Part shown: positions 18,316 to 26,921 of the stretch, piece by piece | How positions within the stretch are numbered: position 1 is the stretch's first letter | Layout of the letters: each line of letters begins with the position of its first letter | Origin: Bradyrhizobium genosp. L | Lineage (GTDB): Bacteria; Pseudomonadota; Alphaproteobacteria; Rhizobiales; Xanthobacteraceae | Assembly (NCBI RefSeq): GCF_015624485.1 | Contig: NZ_CP061378.1 | Span: 3,720,001-3,784,000 of the forward strand | Direction of reading: 5' to 3' | Length of the DNA: 64,000 nucleotides | Translations under genes and position numbers: made by a program | Notes under the pieces: model-generated | Told to the model about the DNA's origin: nothing | Seen by the model: only the letters and a program-made list of their open reading frames with translations | Database searches by the model: none

Positions 18316-18369
18316 GGGTAGAGCGAAGCGAAACCCACGGAAGGTGATGGGTTTCGCTTCGCTCTACCC
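18316..18369 (+). terminator. 22-bp perfect inverted repeat after the leucine operon
   Basis: The arms 18316-18337 and 18348-18369 are exact complements (core GAGCGAAGCGAAACCCA) with a 10-nt loop. No T-tract follows. It could fold as a strong hairpin ending or stabilising the operon mRNA. The sequence also resembles a dispersed repeat I recall from Bradyrhizobium chromosomes. Confidence 0.6.
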
Positions 18370-18382
18370 ATCCTACGCGCTG

Positions 18383-18486
18383 GAGCATTTTCGGTTCTGA
18401 TTGAATCAGAACCGAAGCTCTAGCTTTTTGTTTTGACGCGTTTTCTTCACGCGAACCGGTATCCACTTCGCTCGAAAACGCTCTAG
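18383..18486. repeat. Bradyrhizobium-type intergenic palindromic repeat
   Basis: It begins GGAGCATTTTCGG, contains a 13-bp inverted repeat (18390-18402/18404-18416, one-base loop), then TTTTTGTTTTGACGCGTTTT and an end GAAAACGCTCTAG. I recall elements with GACGCGTTTTCTTCACGCGAA as highly repeated in Bradyrhizobium and Rhodopseudomonas genomes. It runs to the very end of the TRAP permease gene, whose stop codon it supplies. Confidence 0.65.
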
Positions 18487-19841
18487 TGGCTCCCGTCCGG
18501 GCCCATGACCAGGTTCGGCAGTGAGGTGGAAATCTCCGGGAAGAAGCACAGCATCAGCACCGCGAACATCATCAGCAGCACGAAGGGCAGCGTGCCCCAG
18601 ATCACCTCGCTGAGCGGAATGTCCGGCGCGACGTTGCGGATGACGAAGATGTTCAAGCCCACCGGCGGGTGGATCAGGCCCATCTCCATCACGATGGTCA
18701 TCACGATGCCGAACCAGATGATGTCGAAATTGGCGGCGCGGAGCGGCGGCAGGATGATCGGTGCGGTCATCAGGATGATCGAGACCGGCGGCAGGAAGAA
18801 GCCGAGCACGATCACCATGACCAGGATCGCGAACAGCAGCTCCCAGCGCGGCAGGTGCATCGCGACGATCGACTCCGCCGCCGACTGCGAGATGTGCAGG
18901 TAGCTCATCACGTAGGAGTAGAGCAGCGACATGCCGATGATCAGCATCAGCATGGTGGATTCGCGGATGGTCGATTTCAGGATCGGCGACAGGTCGCTCG
19001 GCCGCCACACGCTGTAGATCACCGCGATCAGCGCCAGCGCGAGCAGGCCGCCGAGGCCGGCGGTCTCCGACGGCGTGGCGTAGCCGCCATAGAGCGCGAT
19101 CATGACGCCGGTGAGCAGCAGCACGAACGGCAGCACGCGCGGCAGCGCGCTGAACCGCTCGGCCATCGTGAACTCGTCGCGCTGCAGGATCGCGGCATCC
19201 TTGCCGGTCGCCTCATAGGCCGCCTTGGCCGTCGCATATTCCTTGCGGAAGCGGAACACGGCGTAGATGCCGAACAGCGTCACCAGTAACAGCCCGGGTC
19301 CGATGCCGGCGAGGAACAGCCGGCCCAGCGATTTCTCGGCCGCGACCGCGAACAGGATCATTGTGATCGAGGGCGGCAGCAGGATGCCGAGCGTGCCGCC
19401 GGCGGCGATGATGCCGGCGGCAAAGCCGCCGGAATAGCCGCGCTTGCGCATCTCCGGAATGCCGGCCGAGCCGATCGCCGAACAGGTCGCGGGCGAGGAG
19501 CCTGCCATCGCCGCGAACAGCGCGCAGGCGAACACGTTGGCGACGCCGAGGCCGCCCGGCACCCGGTGCAGCCAGGCATGCAGCGCCGAATAGAGATCCT
19601 GGCCGGCGCGCGACTTTCCGATCGCCGCGCCCTTCAGGATGAACAGCGGGATCGACAGCAGCGTGATCGAGGCCATCTCCTCGTAGACGTTCTGCGTCAC
19701 CGTATCGAGCGAGGCCGCCGGCATGTAGATCGCCATGAACACGACCGCAACCGCGCCCAACGCAAACGCAATGGGCATGCCGGAGAACATCGCAAACAGG
19801 GTGGCAAGCCCATAGGAGATGCCAATGCCAAACACGGTCAT
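18483..19841 (-). CDS. TRAP transporter large permease (DctM type)
   Basis: 452 residues from MTVFGIGISYGLATL; the longer frame lacks hydrophobic character. It has about 12 membrane spans, the DctM hallmark AGSSPATCSAIGSAGIPEMR with the repeated GGTLGILLPPS, and a C-terminal FLPPVSIILMTAPIILPPL. It catalyses sodium-driven uptake of an organic acid delivered by the binding protein. Its start overlaps the DctQ stop (ATGA). Confidence 0.94.
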   Translation of the reverse strand: MTVFGIGISYGLATLFAMFSGMPIAFALGAVAVVFMAIYMPAASLDTVTQNVYEEMASITLLSIPLFILKGAAIGKSRAGQDLYSALHAWLHRVPGGLGVANVFACALFAAMAGSSPATCSAIGSAGIPEMRKRGYSGGFAAGIIAAGGTLGILLPPSITMILFAVAAEKSLGRLFLAGIGPGLLLVTLFGIYAVFRFRKEYATAKAAYEATGKDAAILQRDEFTMAERFSALPRVLPFVLLLTGVMIALYGGYATPSETAGLGGLLALALIAVIYSVWRPSDLSPILKSTIRESTMLMLIIGMSLLYSYVMSYLHISQSAAESIVAMHLPRWELLFAILVMVIVLGFFLPPVSIILMTAPIILPPLRAANFDIIWFGIVMTIVMEMGLIHPPVGLNIFVIRNVAPDIPLSEVIWGTLPFVLLMMFAVLMLCFFPEISTSLPNLVMGPDGSH

Positions 19842-20392
19842 CGGCGGGCGCCACCAACAAGCGGGATGAGGATCTGCAGCAGGAGCTGCACGCAGAGCAG
19901 CGTCATGCCCAGCGCCATCAGCACATAGGGGATCGCCAGCGGCGGCGACCACATCGAGTTCGAGACCTGGCCGTCGACATAGGCTTCATGCGCCAAGGTC
20001 CAGGACTTCCAGGCGAAGAAGCTACAGAATGCGAAGCTCGCGACGTCGACCAGCCACAGCCTGACGCTGTTGGCGCGCGTCGAGAGCAGGCCGACAAAGG
20101 CCTCGATGCTGACATGGCCGCGCTGGCTCTGCACATAGGCCGAGGTCATGAAGGTGGCGCCGACCAGAAGGAACACGGCGGCCTCGTCCTGCCAGTAGTT
20201 CGCCATCTGGAACAGGGCGCGGCCGAGCACGCTGTAGCTCAGGATCGCGCAGGCGGTGATCAGCGCGAGGGCTGCGAACACCACGATGATGTTGTTGCAG
20301 ACGGACAGCACGCGCTCGAGCGCCGCCAGGGGCGTATTGCCCGCGGCGACGCCAGTGCTTTCGTCTTGATCCGCGACCGGACCATGCATCAT
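19838..20392 (-). CDS. TRAP transporter small permease (DctQ type)
   Basis: 184 residues from the ATG that overlaps the DctP stop. About 35 polar residues precede four predicted membrane segments. The segment YWQDEAAVFLLVGATFMTSAYV and the following QRGHVSIEAFVGLL are typical of DctQ. It pairs with DctM to form the membrane complex. Confidence 0.92.
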   Translation of the reverse strand: MMHGPVADQDESTGVAAGNTPLAALERVLSVCNNIIVVFAALALITACAILSYSVLGRALFQMANYWQDEAAVFLLVGATFMTSAYVQSQRGHVSIEAFVGLLSTRANSVRLWLVDVASFAFCSFFAWKSWTLAHEAYVDGQVSNSMWSPPLAIPYVLMALGMTLLCVQLLLQILIPLVGGARR

Positions 20393-21411
20393 GCGGCAAC
20401 GTCGCTTGCGAGCTTCAGCAGGTTGGCCGCGGTCGCGGTCTTGGCGCCGTAGTCCTTCCAGGCGGTGTCGCGCGCAATATCGCGCCACTTGCCGACGATG
20501 CCGGCATCGAGCGCAGCGACCTTGGCGCCGGCCTTCTCATAGACCTTGGCGACCTCGGCGTCGTCGTCCTGCGCGCCCTTGAGGCCGAACGCCTCGAGCT
20601 CCATGCCGACCGCGAGAATGATGTCCTGCTGGTTCTTCGGCAGATTGTCGAAGATCGCCTTCGACATCATCAGAGGCTCCAGCATGAACCAGTAGGAGGC
20701 GGTGGCGCCCGAGGTCAGCGATTTCGCGATCTCCTCGAGGCGGAACGAGATCAGGCTGGTCGAGGAGGTGATGCCGGCGTCGCAGGCGCCGGTCTGCATC
20801 GCGGCGTAAAGCTCGTTGGAGGGCACCGACAGCACCGCGGCGCCGGCGGTCTGCAGCACCATGTCCATCTCGCGCGAGCCGCCGCGCACCTTCATGCCCT
20901 TGGCGTCTTCCGGCGCCACGATCGCCTTGGAGCGGCTGGCGACGCCGCCGGCCTGCCAGACCCAGGAGATCAGCAGGATGCCCTTGTCGGCGAGGAAGTC
21001 GGACAGCGCCTTGCCGACCGGCTCCTTTTTCCAGCGCAGGCCCTGCTGGTAGGTCGTGACCAGGCCCGGCATCAGGCCGATATTGGTCTCCGGCAATTCG
21101 CCGCCGGCATAGGGCATCGGATACAGGCTGAGGTCGAGCGCGCCCTTGCGCATCGCCGAGAACTGCGCGTTGGTCTTGATCAGCGAGGAGTTCGGATAGA
21201 CCTCCGCGGTGAGATCGCCGCCCGAGCGCTTGGCCACCTCGGCCGCGAACATCCGGCACAGCCGGTCGCGGAAGTCGCCCTTGTCGATGGTGCCGCCGGG
21301 GAATTGATGGGAGATCTTCAGCGCGGTCGCGGCATGCGCGGTGCCCACGCCCATGCGCAGGACGGCAGGCGCGGCGAGGGCGGAAGCGAGGACGTGGCGG
21401 CGTGTGAGCAT
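20389..21411 (-). CDS. TRAP transporter solute-binding protein (DctP type)
   Basis: 340 residues with a signal peptide (MLTRRHVLASALAAPAVL...GTAHA; the RR pair hints at Tat export). DctP features are seen: LKISHQFPGGTIDKG, the AAEVAKRSGGDLTAEVYPNS region and KGMKVRGGSREMDMVLQTAGA, whose Arg typically binds the ligand carboxylate. It is the first gene of the three-gene transporter operon. Convergence with the leucine operon may mean the ligand is a branched-chain keto or fatty acid, but this is a guess. Confidence 0.92.
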   Translation of the reverse strand: MLTRRHVLASALAAPAVLRMGVGTAHAATALKISHQFPGGTIDKGDFRDRLCRMFAAEVAKRSGGDLTAEVYPNSSLIKTNAQFSAMRKGALDLSLYPMPYAGGELPETNIGLMPGLVTTYQQGLRWKKEPVGKALSDFLADKGILLISWVWQAGGVASRSKAIVAPEDAKGMKVRGGSREMDMVLQTAGAAVLSVPSNELYAAMQTGACDAGITSSTSLISFRLEEIAKSLTSGATASYWFMLEPLMMSKAIFDNLPKNQQDIILAVGMELEAFGLKGAQDDDAEVAKVYEKAGAKVAALDAGIVGKWRDIARDTAWKDYGAKTATAANLLKLASDVAA

Positions 21412-21686
21412 GGTGTCTCCCAGGAAGAGCTTCTTGAGTGGCTGTTAGGCCGGGTGCGGAGCTTCAGCTTACCCGGTCTCGGCGTGAATCTTCTCTAGTC
21501 TGATAGTTCGAGGCGCCCTGATAGAGCGGACCCGCGCGCGACGGCAAGAGCTCGTCTTGCTGCAGCGCACACTGTGCCGCGCGGTTCAAGAATTCGTTAT
21601 TCGCGGTAACACGGGATGGTCCCGACGCGTCGAGGAGGAAGCGGCAGTCGTCGCGCTCACATTCGACCACACAAGGGATCACCCTC

Positions 21687-21917
21687 ATGACCAAGACCTC
21701 CATCGGCCTTTCCGCCGCGCTCCTGTCGCTCAGCCTCGCGCTCGCGCCCACAGCCTTCGCTCAGGACAAGATGGGCAAGGACGACGCGATGAAGAAAGAG
21801 GACTCGATGTCCAAGGATGCCATGAAGAAGGATGGCGGCATGATGAAGAAGGACGACGCCATGAAGAAGGACGGCGGCGCCATGATGAAGAAAGACGACG
21901 GCATGAAGAAGAACTGA
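21687..21917 (+). CDS. Exported MxKDx-repeat protein
   Basis: 76 residues. A clear signal peptide (to about residue 25, TAFAQ) is followed by about ten degenerate MKKDD/MSKDA/MMKKD pentapeptides running to the C-terminus. This is the pentapeptide MxKDx repeat family, periplasmic, rich in Met and Lys, and of unknown function; Met richness suggests metal binding. GC and codon use match the host. It stands alone, preceded by about 275 bases in which I see no gene. Confidence 0.88.
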   Translation: MTKTSIGLSAALLSLSLALAPTAFAQDKMGKDDAMKKEDSMSKDAMKKDGGMMKKDDAMKKDGGAMMKKDDGMKKN

Positions 21918-22017
21918 CCGCCGTCACCGCGTCGGCGTCACCGTATCGCCGTCCTCGCATCGCGGTCGTCTTATCGTCGTCAGCAGGCCCGCCGGTGCGG
22001 CGGGCCTGTTGTGCGGC

Positions 22018-22374
22018 CTACCGCTTCTTCTTGCCGCGCTCCTTGCGGGCGGCATAACGGGCATCGCGCTTGGCCTTCTGTTCGGCCTCCTGTGCGGCGA
22101 GCCGCGTCTCTTCCTCTTCCTTCTCGCGCGCGATCCGGGCGGCCTCGGCCGCGGCGGCCTCTTCCTCGCGGCGCTTCTGCTCGGCCTTCTCGGCGTCGCG
22201 CGCCTCCTTGGCCTTGGCGCGCCGCTCGGCGATCGCCGCGCGTTCGTCGGCCCGCGCCTTCACGGCAGGATCATCAGCTCCCGGCTGGGCGCGAAACTTG
22301 TTGAGGATGTTTTGCCGCGCCTGCTGGGCCGCCTTCGCGCGATCGGCAAAACCCGGTTCCTTGAAGCCACTCAT
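22018..22374 (-). CDS. DUF6481 family, charged coiled-coil protein
   Basis: 118 residues, about two thirds Ala, Glu, Lys and Arg, with a heptad pattern from residue 40 onward (RRAKAKEARDAEKAEQ...) and a basic tail RKERGKKKR. The N-terminus MSGFKEPGFADRAKAAQQAR is the conserved part I recall for DUF6481 in Rhizobiales. The function is unknown; the basic tail suggests nucleic-acid or ribosome association. Confidence 0.8.
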   Translation of the reverse strand: MSGFKEPGFADRAKAAQQARQNILNKFRAQPGADDPAVKARADERAAIAERRAKAKEARDAEKAEQKRREEEAAAAEAARIAREKEEEETRLAAQEAEQKAKRDARYAARKERGKKKR

Positions 22375-22565
22375 AGAGGAGGTCTGCTCCGTTCTGTCTG
22401 TGTTGGGATTGGGGGTTAGTTCGCCGTTTCAATAAGTGATGCGAGGCGAAAATGCCAGCGTTGAACCAATACTCCGGAAGCAAGCGAGATATGATTCCGC
22501 AGCGATCGGCGCGGCGCCGGCCGTGTTACGGTGGTGAGCGAACGATCACCGCGAAGTCCCGACCA

Positions 22566-22790
22566 TCAGCTGCGCGGAAAATGCACGCGCCGTCCGTAGT
22601 TGCCCAAGACTTTTGCAACCGTCTCGGCGGTCATTGCGGTCCGGTCGGAGGCGCGCTGGGCCTCCAGGCGGTCGCGCGCCTTCTCCCGGATCAGGAGGTT
22701 GATCAGCTGCAGCCGGCTGGTCTCGTCGACGGCCTCCGCGAGCAGTTGCCGGTAACGATAATGGTCGTAGCTCGCCTCGTGTTCGCCCAT
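22566..22790 (-). CDS. Small hypothetical protein
   Basis: 74 residues from MGEHEASYDHYRYRQLLAEA; longer 5' reading adds an unlikely Cys/Arg-rich stretch. It is a helical protein with no export signal. I recall short proteins with this pattern in Bradyrhizobium but no named family. Confidence 0.6.
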   Translation of the reverse strand: MGEHEASYDHYRYRQLLAEAVDETSRLQLINLLIREKARDRLEAQRASDRTAMTAETVAKVLGNYGRRVHFPRS

Positions 22791-22967
22791 GTGGCACGCC
22801 CCGCAACCCGCGCTTCCCTTACGCGAACATTTTTTCGCAAGCTGCCGCCGCGTGCAACGTCTGGCGTTGAACCTGCGCATTTAATTCCGCGACTGTTGCA
22901 GAATTGATCGCCCGCAACAGTGCTAAGCGGTCATGATAAGTTCGACACAACTGGAACCAAGGCGATC

Positions 22968-23147
22968 ATGAGCGAGCCGGAAGACGGAGGAGGCAGCCGC
23001 CGCGGCGCGCTGGTCGGGCTGCTGGTGGCAGTGGTGATGCTCGTCGTCGGCCTCTGGCTCGCCCGCGAGCTGACCGCGCAGAGCAAGCTGCAGGACTGCC
23101 TGATGTCCGGCCGTACCAACTGTAATGTGATCGAGCCGGCACGCTGA
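22968..23147 (+). CDS. Small single-span membrane protein
   Basis: 59 residues. A charged N-terminus (MSEPEDGGGSRRG), one membrane helix at about 14-33 (ALVGLLVAVVMLVVGLWLA), and a short tail with two Cys. The start Met follows AAGGCGATC. The family is unknown; proteins of this shape are common beside one another in Bradyrhizobium. Confidence 0.6.
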   Translation: MSEPEDGGGSRRGALVGLLVAVVMLVVGLWLARELTAQSKLQDCLMSGRTNCNVIEPAR

Positions 23148-23289
23148 CCGTTCTTGCGGCAGTGCAGTATGACCCCCACATCGGGTCCCAAAGGTCGGTC
23201 CGAAATATTTGGTCCCGTTTGTGATTTCCTTCACAGGACCCCGGGCAGGCCGTTCCTAGATTGCCAGTGATCGGACGGGAACCAAGGCC

Positions 23290-23541
23290 ATGATGTCCAA
23301 GCTGTGGTCCGGAAGGGGCGTGGCGCTGGTTGCCGCGATCCTGACATGCGCATGTCTGGCTGCTCTTTTGTCCTGGAGCGTGGCGTCGCCGATGCCGGTC
23401 TCCAGCGCCGCCCTCGGGCCGGATTGGCAATGCAGCCGGGTCGCCTTCATCCTCACCACCTGCACCCGCGCGGTAGCGGCCGAGCGGCGGGCGATCCCGG
23501 TCGGGGTCCGGGCCAAGGAGGATTGCCCTCCGGAGCTCTAG
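23290..23541 (+). CDS. Small exported or membrane-anchored hypothetical protein
   Basis: 83 residues with an N-terminal hydrophobic segment (GVALVAAILTCACLAALLSW) that could be a signal peptide or anchor. A short extracytoplasmic part with three further Cys follows (QCSRVAFILTTCTRAV). I do not recognise it. Confidence 0.5.
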   Translation: MMSKLWSGRGVALVAAILTCACLAALLSWSVASPMPVSSAALGPDWQCSRVAFILTTCTRAVAAERRAIPVGVRAKEDCPPEL

Positions 23542-23553
23542 CCGCCTTTCGAT

Positions 23554-23730
23554 CTATTTCTTGGCCGTCCTGCGCGGCTTGATCGAAAGGCCGAGCCGCA
23601 TCGCCATCTTCTTGATCCGCTCCGGCGAGCGGCCGGTGACCTTTGCAACCTCCTCCAGCGACTTGGAGGAGCGTGCCAGTTCCATCAGTCGTCGGTCCTC
23701 CTTGAACGACCAGCGCGGCTTTCGGGCCAT
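23554..23730 (-). CDS. Small DNA-binding-like protein
   Basis: 58 residues from MARKPRWSFKEDRRLMELAR, with a three-helix Myb/SANT-like or HTH pattern: an aromatic-centred first helix (WSFKEDRRLMELA), SSKSLEEVAKVTGRSPERIKK, then a basic tail KPRRTAKK. The longer upstream frame is ignored because the family-like part begins at this Met. Probably a nucleic-acid binder with unknown targets. Confidence 0.6.
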   Translation of the reverse strand: MARKPRWSFKEDRRLMELARSSKSLEEVAKVTGRSPERIKKMAMRLGLSIKPRRTAKK

Positions 23731-23924
23731 CTTTCTTGCTATCCTTGCATTGCTCGCCAACAAAGCCGCCAGACGAATCGCCTGACGGCTTTGCCGGTGT
23801 GGGCCCGGACCTTGGGGAAATGTCCGGTGGATAAGCAATACTGCTTCCGGATAAGGCCGCAATTGAAACCGGAATTTAACCTAACCCATCAAGGTTACTC
23901 CGGTGGCGCGCGGCAGGAGGCCTT

Positions 23925-24200
23925 ATGCGCAAGGTCGCCATTCCAGGTATTTTGCCAGGTATTTTGCCAGGTATCTCGCTAGGTATCTCGCTAGGTATCT
24001 TGCTAGGTATCGCGGCGCTTTGCCTGTCCGGGTGCTGGTCCGATTCCGAAGTCACGGGATCGACCAATAGCTGCACGGCCAACCTTTACAGCAGCTACAA
24101 TCCCAAGGTGATGGACCAGTGCGTCAACGCCTGCATCAAATGTGACCACGGCAACATCACGACCTGCACGACCTCCTGTACCCTGAAAGGCGCGCGGTAA
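23925..24200 (+). CDS. Putative lipoprotein with tetrapeptide repeats in its signal peptide
   Basis: 91 residues. The signal segment MRKVAIPGILPGILPGISLG... ends in a lipobox (ALCLSGC, Cys at 37). The hydrophobic core is made of GILP, GILP, GISL, GISL, GILL, GIAA, encoded by 12-bp tandem repeats. The mature part (about 55 residues) has eight Cys besides the lipid-attachment Cys, so it is probably disulfide-bonded. The start follows GGCAGGAGGCC. I do not recognise the mature domain. Confidence 0.7.
   Translation: MRKVAIPGILPGILPGISLGISLGILLGIAALCLSGCWSDSEVTGSTNSCTANLYSSYNPKVMDQCVNACIKCDHGNITTCTTSCTLKGAR
23946..24017 (+). repeat. Six 12-bp tandem repeats inside a signal peptide
   Basis: Units GGTATTTTGCCA (twice), GGTATCTCGCTA (twice), GGTATCTTGCTA and a degenerate GGTATCGCGGCG follow without gaps. 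Each adds four residues to the lipoprotein signal peptide. Copy-number change would keep the frame but alter the length of the hydrophobic core. Confidence 0.85.
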
Positions 24201-24333
24201 TTCGATCCCGTGCCTTCGCACGGTGCGTGCAACGCGCCGCTGCCGGACGCGGTGCCATCAAAATTTAACGGCCCTGGGCTACCAAGCCGGCATGATGGAT
24301 GCGGGAGCTTCACGGTGGTGGCGGGAGCGGGCG

Positions 24334-25125
24334 ATGCGGATCGGCATCGCGGCGGCGCTGACGCTCGCCTCCACCATGGTCTTTGCCGGCACCGAACCGC
24401 CGGCGCGGGCCGACGATGCAACGTCCGCGGTCGACGCTGCGACGGCCGAGCTGCCGGTTGCGCCGACCCAAACCTTTCCGGCGCGCGCGGCGATCCGTGT
24501 GCTGATCGAGCAGGAAGTGCTCGGCACCGGGCTGCCGGCCGACATCGCCGAAGCGGTCGTGTTCGTCGAGAGCCGCTACGATTCCAGCGTGATCGGAAGC
24601 GTGGGCGAGATCGGCGCGATGCAGGTGCGTCCCGAGACAGCGGCGATGCTCGGCTTCCGCGGCGACAAGGCCGAACTGGCCAGGCCCGAGGTCAACATCC
24701 ATTACGGCGTGATCTATCTCGCCCGCGCCTGGCGGCTGGCGCAGGGCGATTTGTGCCGCGCGCTGATGAAATATCGCGCCGGCCACGGCGAGGAGACCAT
24801 GACGCCGCGCTCGGTGGTCTACTGCAACCGCGCGCGCAACCGGCTCGTCGCGATGAGCTCGCCGTTTGCGGTGCCGGGCGCAATGGCCGCGTTGCCGCCG
24901 GGCAATCCACCGGCGGCTGCACCGAAGCCGCCAGCCGAGGCCAAGTCCGAGGCGAAGTCCGCGCCGGCTGTTGCCAGATCGCCGCGTCCGGCCGACGTCT
25001 ATGCGCGGCTCAGGCAGGGCACCCCCGCCGCCAGCCGCGCGTTCTGGGCCGTCCACGAGGCCCGTGTCCGCGCCATCAAAGCGAAGATCGAAGCGAAGTG
25101 GAGCCGCCGCGTGGCGGCGCGCTGA
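24334..25125 (+). CDS. Lytic transglycosylase (SLT domain)
   Basis: 263 residues from MRIGIAAALTLASTMVFAG, preceded by GGCGGGAGCGGGCG; an ATG 42 bases upstream is an alternative. After the signal peptide, residues about 50-170 form the lysozyme-like SLT fold. The catalytic Glu is in VVFVESRYDSS, followed by GEIGAMQV, the NIHYGVIYLA stretch and KYRAGHG. The C-terminus is Pro/Ala/Lys-rich and probably unstructured. It cleaves peptidoglycan glycan strands in the periplasm. Confidence 0.86.
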   Translation: MRIGIAAALTLASTMVFAGTEPPARADDATSAVDAATAELPVAPTQTFPARAAIRVLIEQEVLGTGLPADIAEAVVFVESRYDSSVIGSVGEIGAMQVRPETAAMLGFRGDKAELARPEVNIHYGVIYLARAWRLAQGDLCRALMKYRAGHGEETMTPRSVVYCNRARNRLVAMSSPFAVPGAMAALPPGNPPAAAPKPPAEAKSEAKSAPAVARSPRPADVYARLRQGTPAASRAFWAVHEARVRAIKAKIEAKWSRRVAAR

Positions 25126-25167
25126 ATAGACCTTCTTCACGTTTCAAATGGCCTGCGTTGCTCTCAG

Positions 25168-25263
25168 TCCCGTCATCCCGAAGCGCGGGCTGTCGCGAGC
25201 CTCGGATGCATTCGCCTCGCGCCTTGCACGATGCCGCGAACGGCTCTATCGCATCCTGATGGC
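25168..25263. repeat. Possible degenerate dispersed repeat
   Basis: The stretch starting GTCATCCCGAAGCGCGGGCT, and its GCATCCTGATGGCGAC end, resembles a Bradyrhizobium dispersed palindrome that I recall (GTCATCCTGAGGTGCGAGCC type). It lies in the 182 bases between two genes. The match is from memory and imperfect. Confidence 0.35.
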
Positions 25264-25307
25264 GACACCCGTCGTTGCGCAGCAGGGACATCGTGGGACG
25301 GAACGGA

Positions 25308-26222
25308 ATGAGCGAGGCGGCCTATGTTGCCATCGATTGGGGAACCAGCAGCTTCCGGCTCTGGCTGATGGACGCGGCCGGCGGCGTGCTCGGCGAACGG
25401 CGCAGCGACGAGGGCATGACGGTGGCCGCCAGGACCGGCTTTGCCGCCGTGCTGCAATCGCATCTCGATGCGCTCGGCGCGGCCGCCGGTCTGCCGGTCG
25501 TGATCTGCGGCATGGCTGGCGCGCGGCAGGGCTGGGTCGAGGCCGGCTACATCGATACGCCGGCGCGTCTCTCCGATATTCTCGATCGCGCCGCGGTGGT
25601 CGGCGGACACGCGCGCGAGATCCGGATCCTGCCGGGGATCGCCCAGCGCGATCGCGCGGCGCCCGACGTGATGCGTGGCGAGGAAACCCAGTTGCTCGGC
25701 GCGCTCGGCCTCGATGCGTCAGGTGCAGCCGACGTCTGCATGCCCGGGACGCACTCCAAATGGGTGCGCGTGCGTGGCGGCATCGTCGAACGTTTCGCGA
25801 CTTTCATGACCGGCGAGCTGTTCAGTGCGATCGCGCGCGACACCATCCTGTCGCACGCCGTGGCAGACGCCGAGGATGCCATCGATCAAGATGCGTTCGG
25901 AGCGGCGGCGAGGGCGGCGTTTGCCGCGCCGGCGTCCGCCGCCAACCTGCTGTTCCGGGTCCGCGCGCGGCAGTTGCTGTTCGGCGGCACCGCTTCGGCC
26001 GCGCGCGAGACGATCTCGGGCACGCTGATCGGCATCGAACTGGCGGCCGGGCTTGGTGAACATGCGCAAGGCGGTGCGATCACGCTGATCGCGTCGGGGC
26101 GGCTCAAGCGGCTCTATCAACTTGCGCTCGAGACGCTTTCGATTCCGCATCATGCCGTCGATGCAGATGAGGCGGTCCGCCGCGGGCTCGTCACGGCGGC
26201 GACGGCGATCTGGACGAATTGA
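25308..26222 (+). CDS. dgoK: 2-dehydro-3-deoxygalactonokinase
   Basis: 304 residues from the ATG after GGGACGGAAC. Family features: AAYVAIDWGTSSFRLWL at the N-terminus (phosphate-binding), VVICGMAGARQGWVEAGYID, MRGEETQLLGAL and MPGTHSKWVRV. It phosphorylates 2-keto-3-deoxygalactonate in the De Ley-Doudoroff galactose route. The aldolase for its product follows 11 bases downstream, so the assignment is strong. No galactonate dehydratase or transporter is adjacent. Confidence 0.93.
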   Translation: MSEAAYVAIDWGTSSFRLWLMDAAGGVLGERRSDEGMTVAARTGFAAVLQSHLDALGAAAGLPVVICGMAGARQGWVEAGYIDTPARLSDILDRAAVVGGHAREIRILPGIAQRDRAAPDVMRGEETQLLGALGLDASGAADVCMPGTHSKWVRVRGGIVERFATFMTGELFSAIARDTILSHAVADAEDAIDQDAFGAAARAAFAAPASAANLLFRVRARQLLFGGTASAARETISGTLIGIELAAGLGEHAQGGAITLIASGRLKRLYQLALETLSIPHHAVDADEAVRRGLVTAATAIWTN

Positions 26223-26233
26223 GGGATCAACCG

Positions 26234-26869
26234 ATGAGCATTCCGTTTCCGCCGATGAAGCGCCCGCTGGTCGCGATCCTGCGCGGGGTGAAGCCGGATG
26301 AAGTTCTGGGCATCGTCAGCGGGCTGATCGAGGCCGGCATGACCGCGATCGAGATTCCGCTCAACTCGCCGGAGCCGTTCCGCTCGATCGAGATCGCCGT
26401 GAAACGTGCACCGCCCGACGTGCTGATCGGCGCGGGCACGGTGCTGACGGCTGATGACGTCGATCGCCTGCACGGTGCCGGCGGCCGGCTGATGGTGTCG
26501 CCGAATGTCGATGTCGACGTGCTGGCGCGGGCGCGTGCGCGTGCGATGGTGACGCTGCCCGGCGTGCTCTCGCCGACCGAGGCGCTGCTGGCGGCGCGGG
26601 CGGGCGCGTCGGGCCTGAAATTCTTTCCGGCGAGCGTACTGGGTGCTGCCGGCATCACAGCGATCCGCGCGGTGCTGCCGCCGGATCTGATGGTTGCGGC
26701 GGTCGGCGGCGTCTCCGACCGGAATTTTGCCGAGTATGTGAAGGCAGGCATTCGCGCCTTCGGTCTCGGCTCCAGCCTCTACAAGCCCGGCATCACGGCT
26801 GTGGAGATTGCGGCGAGGGCGAGGGTCACGATCGACGCCTATGATGCCGCGGTGCGCAGCGCGGGCTGA
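26234..26869 (+). CDS. dgoA: 2-dehydro-3-deoxy-6-phosphogalactonate aldolase
   Basis: 211 residues, a class I KDPG/KDPGal aldolase. RPLVAILRGV at the N-terminus, AIEIPLNSPEPFRSIE, GAGTVLTADDV, and LKFFPASVLGAAG, which holds the Schiff-base Lys. It cleaves 2-dehydro-3-deoxy-6-phosphogalactonate into pyruvate and glyceraldehyde 3-phosphate. The start Met at 26234 is preceded by GAGGGATCAACC. It is co-transcribed with dgoK. Confidence 0.93.
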   Translation: MSIPFPPMKRPLVAILRGVKPDEVLGIVSGLIEAGMTAIEIPLNSPEPFRSIEIAVKRAPPDVLIGAGTVLTADDVDRLHGAGGRLMVSPNVDVDVLARARARAMVTLPGVLSPTEALLAARAGASGLKFFPASVLGAAGITAIRAVLPPDLMVAAVGGVSDRNFAEYVKAGIRAFGLGSSLYKPGITAVEIAARARVTIDAYDAAVRSAG

Positions 26870-26921
26870 CGCGCCGCGCACGCCGCTTTCCCGCATATCA
26901 AGAGCGACTTCGCTTGAACCG

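Noticed and set aside
18316..18369. Insertion-sequence end
   Set aside because: No transposase gene or target duplication is nearby. The hairpin is better explained as a dispersed palindrome or transcript end.
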